Of a DNA stretch of 64,000 nucleotides, positions 1 through 11,432 are shown in pieces. How positions within the stretch are numbered: position 1 is the first letter of the stretch; the number at the start of each line of letters is the position of its first letter. Position numbers and translations under genes: made by a program. The notes below the pieces were generated by a model. It worked only from the letters and a program-made list of their open reading frames with translations. It made no database searches and was not told the origin of the DNA. Source of the DNA: Macrocystis pyrifera (Eukaryota; Sar; Phaeophyceae; Laminariales; Laminariaceae); contig JASSKH010000032.1 of NCBI GenBank assembly GCA_031763025.1, positions 2,745,001 through 2,809,000 on the forward strand, in the 5' to 3' direction.

Positions 1-612
1 CCTGTGCACTGTAAGGCGATCGATGGTGTGGAACTATGTGCCGGCGCAGTCCTCGTGGCCGGCGCCAACGCGTCAGCCCTTGGCCCGTCCCTCACTAACG
101 ATACACATCTTAGACGTAGAGGTGCACACCGAACGATATGTGTAACAACACCGCTGTGCCGGCGCACTAGAAGGCGGTCAATGGTAAGGGACTATGTGCC
201 GGTGCACGGTCGTGGCTTGCGCCGATGCGTCGACCCTCTACCATGCCCCTCTCTAACGATACTTTACATACGCGTCGCGACACACAACAACGATGCCGTG
301 CCGGTGCACATCAGGCGGTCGATAGTGGCGGAGTAAGTGCCGATTTACGTCTCGTGACCGGCGCATCGGCTTTCAGTCGAGATTGAGCCGAATGCATGCT
401 GGCGCATGCGTCACACCCGTCCCACTACCGATACATTCGTACTCGAGACACAGGCGCGTGTCACCCCAAGGAAGGCTCTCGGCCGGTGCACGAGATACGC
501 GGTGCAGAGCACCAGATAGCGGATGCTGTTGATAGGAAGATGTCGGTGCATGTCAACAACCGCGGCAATAACCCACGCCGAAGCGTACTAATGGAGTACC
601 GGCGCACACCAG
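1..612. repeat. Degenerate GC-rich tandem satellite, unit about 140-165 bp
   Basis: Three to four diverged units follow each other. Each begins with a GTGCCGGTGCAC-like palindromic stretch followed by a GGCGGTCGATGG-like stretch; the latter marker is seen near 18, 175 and 311. Each unit then has CCCTCTCTAACGATAC-like and CGTCGCGACAC-like segments, seen around 90-115, 245-285 and 415-455. Unit length varies, so this is an old array. The short open frames across it (4-336 and 396-683) are by-products of the repeat and show no protein family. Confidence 0.6.
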
Positions 613-722
613 CACGGGGTCATCCAAGCCCCACCCTCGTCCAGGCCGATGCATGGATAGTGCTCACCGTCGCCTCTGTCTGATATCGTCCCCGTCGCGC
701 TGCCCCCTTCCGCTTCCGCGCC

Positions 723-2518
723 GTGCCGTCGCGTCCGTTGTTGCCGTCGTTGTCGTCTGTCCCGCGTCTGCGTCGTCCGCTGTTGCCGTCACTGTGTTCT
801 GTTTCGCGTCCGCGCTGTCTCGCCGAGTCCAAATTTCGCAGATGCCCGGCGAGAACGACGGCGGAGAGGGGACTTGGGACACTGACGGGTAGCTACGGCG
901 ACGAGGAGGCTTTCGCGTCGCTGGCCGACTTTGCAACCTTCAACCAGAGGATGGCGAACGAAGTCGCCCAGCTCCATGTGGCGCCCCAGAGATCGATGAA
1001 CGACAATATCGAAGCCTGCCGCTGTCCGGTCTTCGAGGGGGGGGCGGCGCCAGCAGGTTTGGAACGCATCCCGGCAGCTCTGCTGCCGGGGTCTCCCTGC
1101 TTCGACCACTCCACCAGCACCGCCCTGCTCGGACCGCCGGCCGGACAGCTGTTCGGTAGCCCCGTTGCTGGAGTCCTCCCGCCGACTCCCAACATCGCTG
1201 ACCAACCCGTCGATGGGGTCACGGGCGCCCGCGCGGGTCTGCGTGGGCCCCCCAACCCCGAGCAGGGCAGGATCGCCATAGGTCCGGGGTGGGCGTTCGA
1301 CCACGGCGGTTCTCCGGGCGGCGCCCGTCTCGGACAGGCAGGGCCGCTCGCCGTGGTCCCGGGAGGGCGGACTACGGTAGTGGTTTGTGGCGGTACCGGG
1401 GCCACCGTGGGTCCAGCAGGAGGAGTCGGCTACGGCCGGTACCGAAACCGCCCGCGCCCAACTCGGTCAGGCGGGCGGGCTCGCAGTGGGTCAGGGGGGG
1501 GGGGCTCGGCCACGGGGGATATGTGGGCGGCGCCGGTGGTGCCGGCGCCATCTCTGGACAGGCGGGCGGGCACGCCGCCGGCTTTGCTACGTCCCGAGCG
1601 GGGCAGGAGCCAACGGCGCGCCATCGATCGCACTCGACCACGTGGCCTGCGACGGACTGGGTGGGCCTGAGGTCGGTTCATACGTTTTACGGGGACGGCA
1701 GCGCCAGCAACCTGCCTTGGTCCGACAGGTCAACCAGATTGTGACCACCAGCGCAGTGGCATCGTGGGCTAGCCCCACCACTCGGCTATGGCAGATCATC
1801 TGCGGTGGCCGCCTGGCGTCAATGCAGCGGGCGGCCGTGCAGGGTTACGTGGGAACCACGGTCAACTTTTCGGCCGGCGTCCATGGCACGTTGGAGCGTT
1901 GGACGAACTCGACCTTCTGGCCTTCACACCACGCGGGGGGCAGGCATCACCCGTCCACTGGCACGACACCTGAGCGTTTTTGGGTACGCGATCGTAACGA
2001 TCGCGTGGTGCGGGCTCCCACAGAATGGCGCGGACCTGCATGTGGCGCGCGCTCGCTTGGAGGTGCTCGGACGAGCCTTCAGCGCGGGGGATACGATCCT
2101 CAACGACCACGTTATGGAGCACTTTGCGGTCGCCGATCGCCCAGCAAACTAGGCCAGGCTGGCGGCTGTTGTCACCAAAGACCTGGTGACCTTGACGCTC
2201 GACCTGCGCGTTGTCCTCGACCGCTGCAACCACCCTTGGGTCTACCCCCGGCCGGCGGAATCCCTTCCCGCCATTCCGGGGCCGCATTGGCCGCGCCTTT
2301 CCGGCTGCGTCGCCCTCGGCGGCTTTGTCAACGCCAAAGTCCAGCAACCTCGCCTCTTCTCCACCCCGTCGGCCGGGGCCGGGGGTGGTGAATGCCGGCA
2401 GGGGGGAAAGACCGGCAGGTGCCGCTTTGGAGACACCTGCATGTTCTCCCACACCGGTCCCACTTGCAAGACGGGCAGCGGCAATAAGCGCGAGGAGGCT
2501 ACTGGTGGGGGGGGCTAG
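723..2518 (+). pseudogene. Decayed gag-like region of a tyrosine-recombinase mobile element, ending in a CCCH zinc finger
   Basis: This GC-rich block holds plus-strand reading in several overlapping frames. The longest is 723-1670, rich in Gly, Arg, Pro and Ala, followed by frames at 1289-1744, 1387-2391 and 2186-2518, as expected for one gene broken by indels. The last piece ends in a clear C-x8-C-x5-C-x3-H zinc finger at 2393-2452 (residues CRQGGKTGRCRFGDTCMFSH), an RNA/DNA-binding fold. About 500 bases downstream lies a tyrosine recombinase relic on the same strand. A nucleic-acid-binding protein followed by a tyrosine recombinase suggests a DIRS-like or Crypton-like element. No reverse transcriptase is visible between them, so a Crypton or an internally deleted DIRS element cannot be told apart. 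The zinc finger is seen directly; the gag-like role is inference. Confidence 0.55.
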
Positions 2519-2646
2519 GCCGATAGCGGTGTTGCAGCCAGCGGCGCTGTATCCAGGGAACCCTGGCAAAGAGGGCAAACGGCAAGGGCAGGCGGGGGCT
2601 GGGGGTGGAGGTGCAAGTCACGGGAGCAGCAGGTTCGGCCTTGGCA

Positions 2647-2725
2647 GCGCCAGTGACGGCGCCAGTGACGGCGCCAGTGACGGCGCCAGTGACGGCGCCA
2701 GTGACGGCGCCAGTGACGGCGCCAG
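2647..2725. repeat. 12-bp minisatellite (GCGCCAGTGACG)n
   Basis: About 6.5 nearly perfect head-to-tail copies of GCGCCAGTGACG. The unit length is a multiple of three, so it reads as a four-residue repeat on both strands (SDGA on plus, VTAP- and VTGA-type on the others). It lies between the CCCH zinc finger and the recombinase and probably arose by slippage in a GC-rich linker. The near-identity of the copies contrasts with the decay around it, so it is a recent expansion. Confidence 0.9.
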
Positions 2726-2995
2726 CGGAGCTTCGAGTGGGGGGGCCTTCACTCGGTCGGCGGATGCCAAGGCTAACGAATAGGGGGACAAGGCGATGGG
2801 GGCGAGGCCGATCGTAGGGCGTATGGAAGCAGCAGCGCGAGTTGCACAGGTTGTACGTCCGGGGTCGGCGTCCGTTGGGAGCCCAGGTCTTGGGGCCAGC
2901 GGGTGTAGCGCTGTGATCAGAAGCACTGGTGGCCAGCTCATCCACCAGTCCGTTGCGCAGCTTATACGTCAGGTGTCTGGTCTCGAATCGTTCAC

Positions 2996-3828
2996 TTGTT
3001 TCGGGAGTTAATAAGGGTGGCTGCGTATTTCGACATGTCAGCCTCCACTACGGATACGATTCAGGCGTTGCTTAAGTTCGTAGCATCGTGTGCGTTGGAG
3101 GGCAACCGAGCCGGTACTGTTGCCAGTAAACTATCGGCCGTGTTCCACCGCGTAAACATGCAAATGGAGCTTCCCACGTTGTCGCCGCTTGTTAAACGTG
3201 CGTTGCAAGGGGGGCACGGTCGCACATTGCCGCCGGTACCTCATACAAAGAATTCGTCGCCCTATTTCGTGGGAGACGTTGTTGGGAGGACAGGGCCTGT
3301 CCATGTCGTGGGGCCCGGGTGGCCGAGTTCTTTGGCTGTCGTTGGCATTGGGCTATTTCTTTTTTTTTCCATGGCGAAGGCTGACGAAATATTCGCTTGC
3401 TCGTCCAGAGTTGCACACCAGGTGCATTGCTTGACGAGGGCTGACGTAACGTTATTTGCGGGGGAGCGACGATTGACCTCGTTGCGGTGGCATCACGCCA
3501 CCAGTATCAAGGTCTTGTATTGGGGCAATAAAAGGTCCAGGCTCAGCAAAGATCGGGCATCGTGCGTACATGCGACGACGCCTTCGGGGCGCGTTCCGGG
3601 GTAGGAGCAGGCGGCGGTGCCGTCGCTCTCATGGTGGAGTTGTTGTCGGGATATCCGACGCTGCCAGAAAGCGCCCCCCTGTCGTCGTATCGGTACGGTA
3701 AGGAGGTCAAAGTTGAGAGGTACACGCAGGCCCTCGGGGCACTTCGTGAAGTGATAGCGGAAGCAGGAGACGATGCCGGCGAAGTCGGCCTTCCCTCATT
3801 GCGCGGCGGCCCGGGAGAAGAGCAGTAG
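2996..3828 (+). pseudogene. Tyrosine recombinase (phage-integrase-like) of a DIRS/Crypton-type element, frame-shifted and truncated
   Basis: The 2996-3604 frame begins with a SAM-like N-terminal domain. It shows the pattern of tyrosine recombinases: helices around TIQALLKFVASCALEG, then GTVASKLSAVFHRVN and PLVKRALQGG. Reading then jumps frame several times: 3189-3434 carries ISWETLLGG and LALGYFFFF, and 3562-3828 carries the later domain (LSSYRYGKEV, TQALGALREVI). Near 3789-3803 the residues LPSLRGG sit where families have the H-x-x-R box; the usual His is Pro here. The similarity stops just after this box, so the catalytic tyrosine region is missing. The protein would have cut and rejoined DNA during element integration. 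It cannot be functional as it stands. Family assignment rests on the spacing and motif pattern. Confidence 0.6.
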
Positions 3829-4016
3829 AGGGCGATCTGAGAAAAGGTAGATGGAAGTCTTAATTTTTTTCCTAGACGTACATCCGCAATTTCCCAGAGG
3901 ACGCGAATATTGTATCTCGTACATTAGCAGAGACGAGAAAGATAAGGCAGAGGCAGCCAGGCCACGGCACTGTTTGGGGCTTAACACCGTGGTATCGACG
4001 CGACGTCGAAGTTGGG

Positions 4017-4245
4017 GTATGTCAATGGTTTACCACCATTCGGGGACTGGATCATCCGAGACTAGGTTGTTAGAGCCCCAGCCAGCCGGGAACTCGCAGG
4101 TACTGGCAGTACGATAGGCAACGAAAGTCAGCGGCCGGTGTCGCGGCTCTCGTACCACGCCAGTCTATCCCCCTCCTCGACGTCGCAGAGGATGATATTA
4201 TGACAATTCGAAGGATAACACCAAAGCGAAGTATATCTAAATCCA
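4017..4245. repeat. Direct repeat copy A (about 230 bp)
   Basis: Matches 4598-4835. Shared landmarks are TATGTCAATGGTTTAC, GGTACTGGCAGTACGA, GTCAGCGGCCGGTGTCG and GACAATTCGAAGGAT, in the same order and spacing. The pair sits about 580 bases apart in the same orientation. They could be two miniature elements or two decayed terminal repeats; no clear target duplication was found. Confidence 0.8.
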
Positions 4246-4597
4246 CGTGAGATGCCTGTTTTGTTCACAACCGACGGAATTAAATATTTAGAGTCATAGG
4301 CTCTACCGACGGAAACTAAATGGCTTAATTTGTTCAAAGACAGAGAGAAGAGAAGAACGACCGTACTTGCCCGGTGCCCCCTCCTAGCTTTTCGTGATAG
4401 GTGTACTAGTAGGGCACGGCACTGCTCGCTGCCGATCGATAGGCCTAGAAGCTAGGCCTTCTGTTGTGGTTTCTCCCGCCCACCAGCTGTTTTCTTCTTT
4501 CGAAGGTGGGTAGGACGGAGCGGCCACGTGGTGCTGGCCAAACTGTATTGTACTTTTGTCATTGTTTAGGATTCGGGGCTCTCACTAGGAGAGTGGC

Positions 4598-4835
4598 GTA
4601 TGTCAATGGTTTACTGCCATTGGAGCTCTCGATCGTCCGAAACTGCGTTTTTTTTATCCCCGGCCAGTCGGCTGGGGGGGGGGGGGAGCTCTCGGGTACT
4701 GGCAGTACGAGAGGCAACGAGAGTCAGCGGCCGGTGTCGAGGCTCTCTTACCACGGCAGTGGATCCCCCCGCCGACGTCGCAGGGAATAATAATAACATG
4801 GACAATTCGAAGGATGTACAACAAAACATACTATA
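4598..4835. repeat. Direct repeat copy B (about 240 bp), with a G13 run
   Basis: Second copy of the 4017-4245 repeat. It differs mainly by a G13 homopolymer at 4674-4686 and small indels. Both copies carry the GACGTCGCAG and AATTCGAAGGAT blocks near their ends. Confidence 0.8.
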
Positions 4836-5044
4836 CGCGGTTTTCACCGGTATTCTTTAAACCGATCCCCGCCCACAACTCGCACAACCGATGCCCGTGC
4901 CGACTCTTCAATCCAAAACGAACTTATTCCAGCGACACACATTAAATTCCACCTTCGGGCGATAAAAACTGGAAGACAGGTAGTTTGTGGAGGGTACTCA
5001 CAGACGTATACCGGTGGTAATTACCCTCTGTATTACACTACAGA

Positions 5045-5595
5045 CGCGTCACAGAACCTTCAGTGACCGCAGCGCCACAATACCCTATTATTCTGTGCGT
5101 CTTGTGACCGTCGTGCCACAGTACCCTACGCTTCTGTGAGGTATGTAGAAGATCCGGTACCCTACAGAGATTACCCTGAGAGTTCTGTCACCGATCCGGC
5201 ACCCCACGGAGAATACCCTGAGAGCTCTGTACACAATACCTTATACTTCTGTGGGTTCTGTGACCGTCGCGCCACAATACTCTACACTTATGTGAGTTCT
5301 GTAACAGTTCCGGTATCCTACAGAGATTACCCTGAGATCTCTGGATACAATAATGCCCTACACTTCTGTGCGTTCTGTGATCGTTGCGCCACAATGCCCT
5401 ACATATCTGTGAGTTCTGTGACGGTCGTGTCACAACACTCTACACTTCTGTGAGTTCTGTAGCAGGTCCGGTACCCTACACAAAGAACCCTGAGAGTTTT
5501 GTAACAGATCCGGTACCCTACAGAGACTACCCTCACGTTCTGTTACAGATGAAATACCCTACAGAGATTACCCTTACCCTACAGAACCTACCCTT
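5045..5595. repeat. Degenerate tandem array of ACCCTACAGA / TTCTGTGAGTTCTGT motifs
   Basis: Over about 550 bases, TACCCTACAGAGATTACCC-type blocks alternate with TTCTGTGAGTTCTGTGACCG-type blocks. The basic step is roughly 30-60 bases, with half units inserted. Several units share CCGGTACCCTACA. The plus strand is fully readable in places (5136-5453), but the peptide only mirrors the repeat. No gene is seen here. Confidence 0.8.
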
Positions 5596-5799
5596 GGGAA
5601 CAAACAAAAAAAAATGAAACTAAATATATCCACACGCATGCCCGCATGAAAAAGGAGAACACATCGCTGAAGAGATTTCTGTCGTGCGAGTCCCTCTGGA
5701 TAATGAATGAACACAACACAATAATCGTGTATTGCTTCGACAACAGACGAAGGGTGGAATCTTTAGATGCATATTATCTGCGACAATATACTGGATTGT

Positions 5800-6050
5800 G
5801 GAAGGTATGTATCTATCGACGGATAGATACTGTCGGCGGCAATAGACTGGTGATAGTACTGTCGATCGATAGACATTGTCTATCACACACAGTGGAAAGT
5901 GAACCGCGTCTGTCTGTCGATAGCCATTATTGCAGGCCACAATAGATTGTGTGAGATGTCGATCGATGGCCGTTGCCGGCCACAATATATTTAATAGATC
6001 GTGCGAGAATATCGTCGATGGCCATTGCTGGCCGCAATAAATAGATGGGC
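5800..6050. repeat. About five ~47-bp units with GTCGATCGATAG...GGCCACAATA
   Basis: Units start near 5811, 5861, 5910, 5956 and 6010. Each has a TGTCGATCGATAG-like core, then a CCATTG or CCGTTG step, then GGCCACAATA. Later units contain the imperfect palindrome GGCCATTGCTGGCC. The repeat is non-coding. Confidence 0.75.
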
Positions 6051-7320
6051 AAATGCCAAAATGAGGTATACCTAATACATTTGAGCCAAAACCCGGTATA
6101 GGCTTCAGTTAGAATACAACAGAGTACACATCACAAAATCTATCTTTTAATAGGAACTCGCGCCCCAGGATATTGATGACTGTCGTCAACTTGTACAATG
6201 TGTGCGCTGGTAGTTTCGCAAAATAATTCGATACCCTCGATTTGTCCTATATTAACCCCACTTTGAATCAAACGTTAATCATTAAACTGCAACCACCTTG
6301 CTATTTTGCGGACAATTCTCAGCTTTCCGTTTCTCATCTGTTTTTTTTTTGTCCCATACTGCAAACAAGTAAACAAGAGCCGTTTTTTTGGATGCTGGTC
6401 ATCTTTATTTTTTACGTTTTTTTTTAATATGTTTTTATTTATTACCCTTATTACCTTTACGTTGTCTTAATGTATTCACTGCACTTTCAAGAATATTCTG
6501 GTTTTAAAATATATAACCACCTTGATGCGAAAATTATCAGCTTTCCGTTCGTTAACTCGAGTTTTTTGTCCCATACTGAAACTCAAATGAGTCGTATGTG
6601 TTTTTTCAGATGCCGATCAACGTTTTAACGACCGTGATACAGCAGTCCCTGCTTTCGCAAATAGAGTAAATACGCCTACCCGACCGCGGTCGGGTGTTCG
6701 GGTCCCGTTTCCTGTGTGTGTCCTAGGCCCCAGTGGGCCGAAAGCTTTCTGAAACCGCATGTGTAGTCCGTCGCTATAGCCCGGTGCAACTGCTGTATAT
6801 ACGGACACGCCGGTTCGCCCGCTGTGAGTTCGGCCGATTGGTTGGTGGGTACCTGGGGCTCGACCCCTGACTGCGGTTAACGGAACTAGCTTTCTGCTGT
6901 AACGTGTGTTCTACGCCCCCGTGGGCGGAGGGCGCCTGGTGTCGAAGCCGGTGCTATACAGGAGGGGTAGGGGTGTAAATCGATGTCAAGGCCGCTGTTC
7001 CCGACGCTAACCTGGTATAGATTTTTTTTTTTTTTTTTTTTTTTACGCTTTTTGTGTGTTCGACCGGTGCAGGGGTGATACACTCTTTTCGCCCATGCGA
7101 GGTACAGCGATCAAATGCGCGCGACAGCAGTACGAGGCATACGTTCCCCTGTACACTACAGCGATATCTGCCGCGAACCTAGGCACGAATACGTATTCTG
7201 TGTGGCGACCCTTGTACTGTTGCCCTACTCAGTACGCGAGCGGATACGACGCGTACCATTATGGTCTGTGACAAGCGGTCCTCTACGGAGGGGTTGAGTT
7301 CGTACACACGCAGAGCATGA
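6051..7320. other. No gene seen; AT-rich, with a T22 run
   Basis: The left half (6051-6620) is AT-rich with several T runs. The right half is more GC-rich and contains a loosely repeated pair of segments (about 6710-6745 and 6900-6935, TGTGTGTCCTAGGCCCC-like). A poly-T tract of about 22 bases lies at 7022-7043. I found no protein or RNA match. Confidence 0.5.
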
Positions 7321-7378
7321 GAAATGGGCTACGCACACTACCCGCGCGGCCTGCAGTGCCGCCTCCCCCAACCTGCTC

Positions 7379-8171
7379 TCACAAGAAACGAAACGAAATA
7401 AACGAAACGAAACGACAGCGAAAACGAAGTCTCACGCTCTCACACACCTCGCGCGGGATCTCGGACGACCGTACCAACTCGACCAGCTTATTGTTCTCGA
7501 CCCGCTGGATCGCCTCCGCTGCTGCCGTCCGCTGCGCCGCCGTCGTGTTGGTCGCCCACGCCGCTGACGTCACGCCGGGCGCCGTCTCCTTGCCGGGCGT
7601 GCCTCCCAGAGTTGGGCCCTTCCCGGATGTAGCCGCCACCCTCGTACGCGCTGTCTCGGCCGCGATGTTCTGCTGCTGCTCCCAGGGGGCCCGTTCGTGG
7701 GCAGTGGACGGCTGCTGCACCTCCGCGACCACCGAAGTCGATGCAGGTAGGGCAGCGGTCTGCGCTGTTGGTTCTTGCTCCGGGGCTGCGGGCACGAGTA
7801 GAGGGGGCAAGTACACTGTCTTGCCCTTGTGGAGCAGAATGGGCCTCAGGGCCTCCAGCGCCCAGACCACCAACACCCTCACCCCCCTCCGCATTCTTAA
7901 ATGCTGCGGTACCGACGGCTGAGGCCGATACTGCCGTAGCCTCTGCCATCACCGGGAAGGCCGAGGTGGCGTCTTCCCCCCGAGCCGCCACGAGCGGGGC
8001 TAGGCGCTCGGCTGCCTCCACGATGGTGAGCTTAGAGAAGTTCGCCCCGTCGTGGTGGAGCACTCGCGTCAGGTCCAGAATGCGTGGTTGCCCACTGGTG
8101 CACGGAAGCTCCCCGCGCACCCAGCCGGGTTCCAGCGGGGAGGCGCCCGAAGCCATGGCTGCCTCTGACAT
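7379..8171 (-). pseudogene. GC-rich minus-strand coding relic, unknown protein
   Basis: A GC-rich island in AT-rich surroundings carries a minus-strand frame starting with ATG at 8171 (MSEAAMASGASPLEPGWVRG). After about 85-90 residues the sensible composition moves to another minus-strand frame (7894 down to 7379), as expected after one indel. The second half is rich in Ala, Thr and Glu and includes AAEAIQRVENNKLVELVRSS, which could form a helix. Composition resembles gag-like or coiled-coil proteins of mobile elements, but no motif identifies it. A host gene relic is equally possible. Confidence 0.35.
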
Positions 8172-8324
8172 AACTCTGTTTTCCCTAGCCTCTTTCTACT
8201 TTGTCGTGCTGTTGTCGAGCTGCGGTGTCGACCACGGAGTGGGCTTTAACCACTGCCTCCCAGTACAACAAGAGGCTTTTTCCGAAGAGGGGTTCGCCCT
8301 GCTGGCGTCCCCTCTCTTCTTCCT

Positions 8325-8905
8325 TCGAGATTACTCGCAGTATTTCGGGATTCTGTACTACTGCGGATATTTCGGGCTCGCGCTAATTGGGGATTCGCTA
8401 CTCCTTGCTGCCGCTGTGGATACCCCCTGGTGTGCTTCATGTTTCTCGGGGCTTTGTACCGCGGGTACTGCAAGTACCAGCAACATTCCGTCCGTTGGTA
8501 GCGTTTGTACTTCGAGTACTTGAGGTATCGCAAAACTCTCAATGTACCCCGTATATTGGGAGTATGAAGTATTTCGGGAATGAGCACTACGAGGAATATC
8601 TACCGCGAGTACTCTCGCTATCTCGAGGTTCTGTACTGGGGATATTGCCTGTATTCCAAGTATTTCGTGTACCGCTACTGCGGATACATGTTTGCCTGTG
8701 CTCTCGGGGTTCCGTACTGCTCGTACTGTCAGGACTCTCAGTATTTGGGCTTTCTCAGTACTTACAATATGTTGGCCTTTTCGGTATTCCAACATTTTGG
8801 CCACCAGTACCCCAATATTCTCAGTACTCAGACTACGAATAATTGTTCGCCAGACATATGAAGCGTTATTTAACCCTGAGCGCCAAGAAAAGTTCATTTC
8901 GCGCA
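8325..8905. repeat. AGTACT-rich dispersed repeat, copy A
   Basis: Dense in AGTACT, CTCAGTATTT, TTCGGGGTTCTGTAC and TACTGCGG motifs. It matches 58262-58915 in order: GTGGATACC...TGTGCTTCA, CCGCGGGTACT, TCCGTCCGTTGGTAG, GAGTATGAAGTAT, CTCAGTATTTGGGC, then the shared right end with CCCTGAGC and CCAAGAAA. Its left end (8331-8400) matches 56483-56570. Open frames over it on both strands follow from the repeat and are not genes. Confidence 0.85.
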
Positions 8906-10330
8906 AATATATATACCAGGTACATATATTCTGTATTGTTATTTCCCCCGATGAAATGCATTCGATCGCAGTTTTCAGTTTGATTGTCTTTTTTCTTTGT
9001 GAAGTCGCAGTTGGAGTTGGTCATAGTCGTACAAAAAATAAATTGTCAGGTGTTCAATCGTCCCGGTCCTTGCTTTCACCGACATACTTGGTGGTCGTAC
9101 AGCAGTAAATGGTCAGGGGTATTTGACGCTACTACTACTGTAATTGTTTAGTATGAATTGCGCAGCCGTCGTTTTTGACGGACAGAGTGGTGGTACACTA
9201 GCAGTAAATGGCCAGGCATTTAATTAAGCAACGTTAACTAAAACTCCAGTCCCTACATCGTATCTTCATGGTATTGCCATGGTACACGGCGTACCGCTCA
9301 AGGTTCCACAATTCACGTCTGGTTCGGCATCATCAGCATAATTTTGTCTGGTCTATCCCACGCACCGTTTTACCGAAAAACCATTCATTGGCGGCACGTT
9401 TTTTTTTTTTATAATTTTTATACGATCCTTGTCAAAATATTTGTTCTCTTTCGATTTGTTTTCTTTGGTATTTTCTTCCATTCGTTGTGTTCTCTCTCTC
9501 ATGTGCTTACTCCATCCGGAATCAATGTCATGGCTCTGTGCCGTTGTTTTGTGACCTCAGAATTTGCATTTTGTATCACTCTACGAGTAGGATTGAAAAA
9601 TCGGCACGGAGACTGGTTGTGCTGGATGCCGATTTGAGAAAGAACGGTTTATATTATGACACCTACCTCGTGAAACCTGGCGCATATCAACCGGCTATAT
9701 TATATCAACTACCATGCTACCCTTCAGGCGTACTTGGTACGGAGCACAGTAGACAATGCATATACCTGAATTCAGAAGTGCAACTTGAATATCAACCTGC
9801 TGCGGCTACCTGGAGGGTGCTTTGTGCTTTACTCCTTGATTGGCTAGTTATTTTCCATATGCGTAGTATTGCACGTTGTCAAGCAGAGTCAGAGCTACAA
9901 GAGTAAAGGTGTGATACACATTAATTTGAGTTGAAGGAGACTCTGTGTTGAGCGTTCGATCTGATCTGTTTGAATGCTGAGCAGGCAGGGTTTTCGCCTG
10001 CCAGACATTCTTTATTTATTTTACCGAGGGACTTTCCTTGGAGAGACTCGTTCGTGGTGTCTTGTGAGTACGTGTACGAGAGCAGGTAGCTGCGAGTGTG
10101 GACGTAAAAATTTGGGGACTATGTCGGAGGGCATGGCAAGCGTGGCCGGATAAGCCAACACAGGAGCGAATCGCCAACATTGGTACCTCTGGTATGTCGT
10201 AGCACAGTGAGACGTTACAGGGGATATTCACTGTGGCACAGTATGACGTTACCCAGGATGTTGCATCCTCGGTGGTAGCATTATGTTCGCAACTTGCAAA
10301 CACATGCATACAGAAGTGATGGGCCGGTAG
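8906..10330. other. No gene seen; AT-rich spacer
   Basis: T-rich tracts occur around 9390-9500. The open frames at 9344-9637 and 9487-9906 have no recognisable domain. There is no convincing RNA gene or repeat beyond short GTAC-rich words. Confidence 0.45.
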
Positions 10331-10419
10331 CGTGTGCTGGCGAGAATATTACACTAGACGCGAGTATGCATACTCTCGTACCTTTGCTTGGTACCAAACT
10401 CGAGAAAAGGCAAGATTAG

Positions 10420-10680
10420 TAAGTATGACGGGTTCAGCACAAGTGCGTATACAGCAGCACTGTTCGTGCAGCAGTGGTTGTACGATCTTTCAGGTGCTTG
10501 TACCGGGGCATACAATTAATGCGAAATATCATACCTCATGCGAGACTTTTATCTGTGGTGCCATACTCGAGAAATGGTTGTAGGAGTATGACTGGTACAG
10601 CCATGAGTATACAGCAGTGTTCGTGCAGCAGTGGTTGTACGTACGATATGTCAAATGCTCGTACCGGGGCATACTGCGAA
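10420..10680. repeat. Tandem duplication, unit about 165 bp, GTAC/CAGCAG-rich
   Basis: 10420-10513 and 10585-10673 share AGTATGAC(G/T)GG, GTATACAGCAG, TTCGTGCAGCAGTGGTTGTACG and GTACCGGGGCATAC in the same order. A further small duplication, CAATAATACGTGGAT, occurs at about 10845-10880. Confidence 0.8.
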
Positions 10681-11007
10681 TGTATGAGATAGCTTTTCCA
10701 GGAACTGGGGCGTGTGCAGTAATCTGGTAGAGCGTACTCTGAGCTACTTGTGCTCTGATTGTTACTTTGTGGTATGAGATGATCAGAGTATATAGGCTGT
10801 GTAGCTGGTAGAGGTGGTAACTGGAATTTCATTGTCCTTCGCTACAATAATACGTGGATTGGTGCAATAATACGTGGATCGGTGTCTAACTGGTACCGAT
10901 TGCTCCACTGTAACTTAACTACCTATGGTGGTACACTTTTCTGGTCACGATTCGGGGGGGTCGCCCGCGGAGATTTGTAAAGGTCAATCACAGGGCAGGG
11001 GTCGAAA

Positions 11008-11403
11008 TTGCCCCATCCATCGTTGTTCTGCTCGTATGTTGCTTCCCCCGGCATGCCCCGTGTCGTCCAGTCGTGGGAAGTTGCGTCGCGCCGGTCAGTG
11101 GCTTCCGTAGGTGCGCCGCGTATCGTCACCGAAGCGGCTTGCGTGGGTACTCGTTTCTGGGTGTGCGTAGCACCGATCCACCCATCCACAGGAGGGAACG
11201 GAATCCTGTTGCAGTGCGCGCGTCTGTTTCAGCGAAGCAGGTGCCGCAATTCCTTGACTCCCTTGTCCGTGTTTCGTGTGCCGTGCAACTGGGGAAACAT
11301 GACCGACAAGTTGGACTGTGTACTGGTGCAGCATGTGCGTCTGCTTCAACACTACAGGTGTCGCGACTCGTCGCCTCCTCGTGCATATTGCGTTAACCGT
11401 TAA
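11008..11403 (+). CDS. Possible coding relic, first of two tandem homologous frames, unknown
   Basis: The frame contains ASVGAPRIVTEAACVG, followed by two copies of an L-x-Q-x-x-R-L-x-Q-x-x-R-C-R pattern (ARLFQRSRCRNS and VRLLQHYRCRDS). The next frame (11433-11816) repeats the same layout in the same relative reading frame. The minus strand is also open across much of this stretch, and the opposite reading gives a Cys/Ala-rich repeat. I do not recognise a family. A GC-rich internally repeated non-coding element is just as likely. Confidence 0.25.
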   Translation: MPHPSLFCSYVASPGMPRVVQSWEVASRRSVASVGAPRIVTEAACVGTRFWVCVAPIHPSTGGNGILLQCARLFQRSRCRNSLTPLSVFRVPCNWGNMTDKLDCVLVQHVRLLQHYRCRDSSPPRAYCVNR

Positions 11404-11432
11404 TCCGGGGGAAGTTTATCACGAGCGGTTTC

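Noticed and set aside
2605-2817. VTAP/SDGA repeat protein
   Set aside because: Product of the 12-bp minisatellite, readable in several frames.
5045-5595. Telomere-like CCCTA repeats
   Set aside because: CCCTA occurs inside longer ~30-60-bp units and is never tandem as a hexamer or heptamer.
8358-8906. 182-codon minus-strand frame in the AGTACT repeat
   Set aside because: Open because of repeat composition; its homologue at 58262-58915 does not keep the frame.
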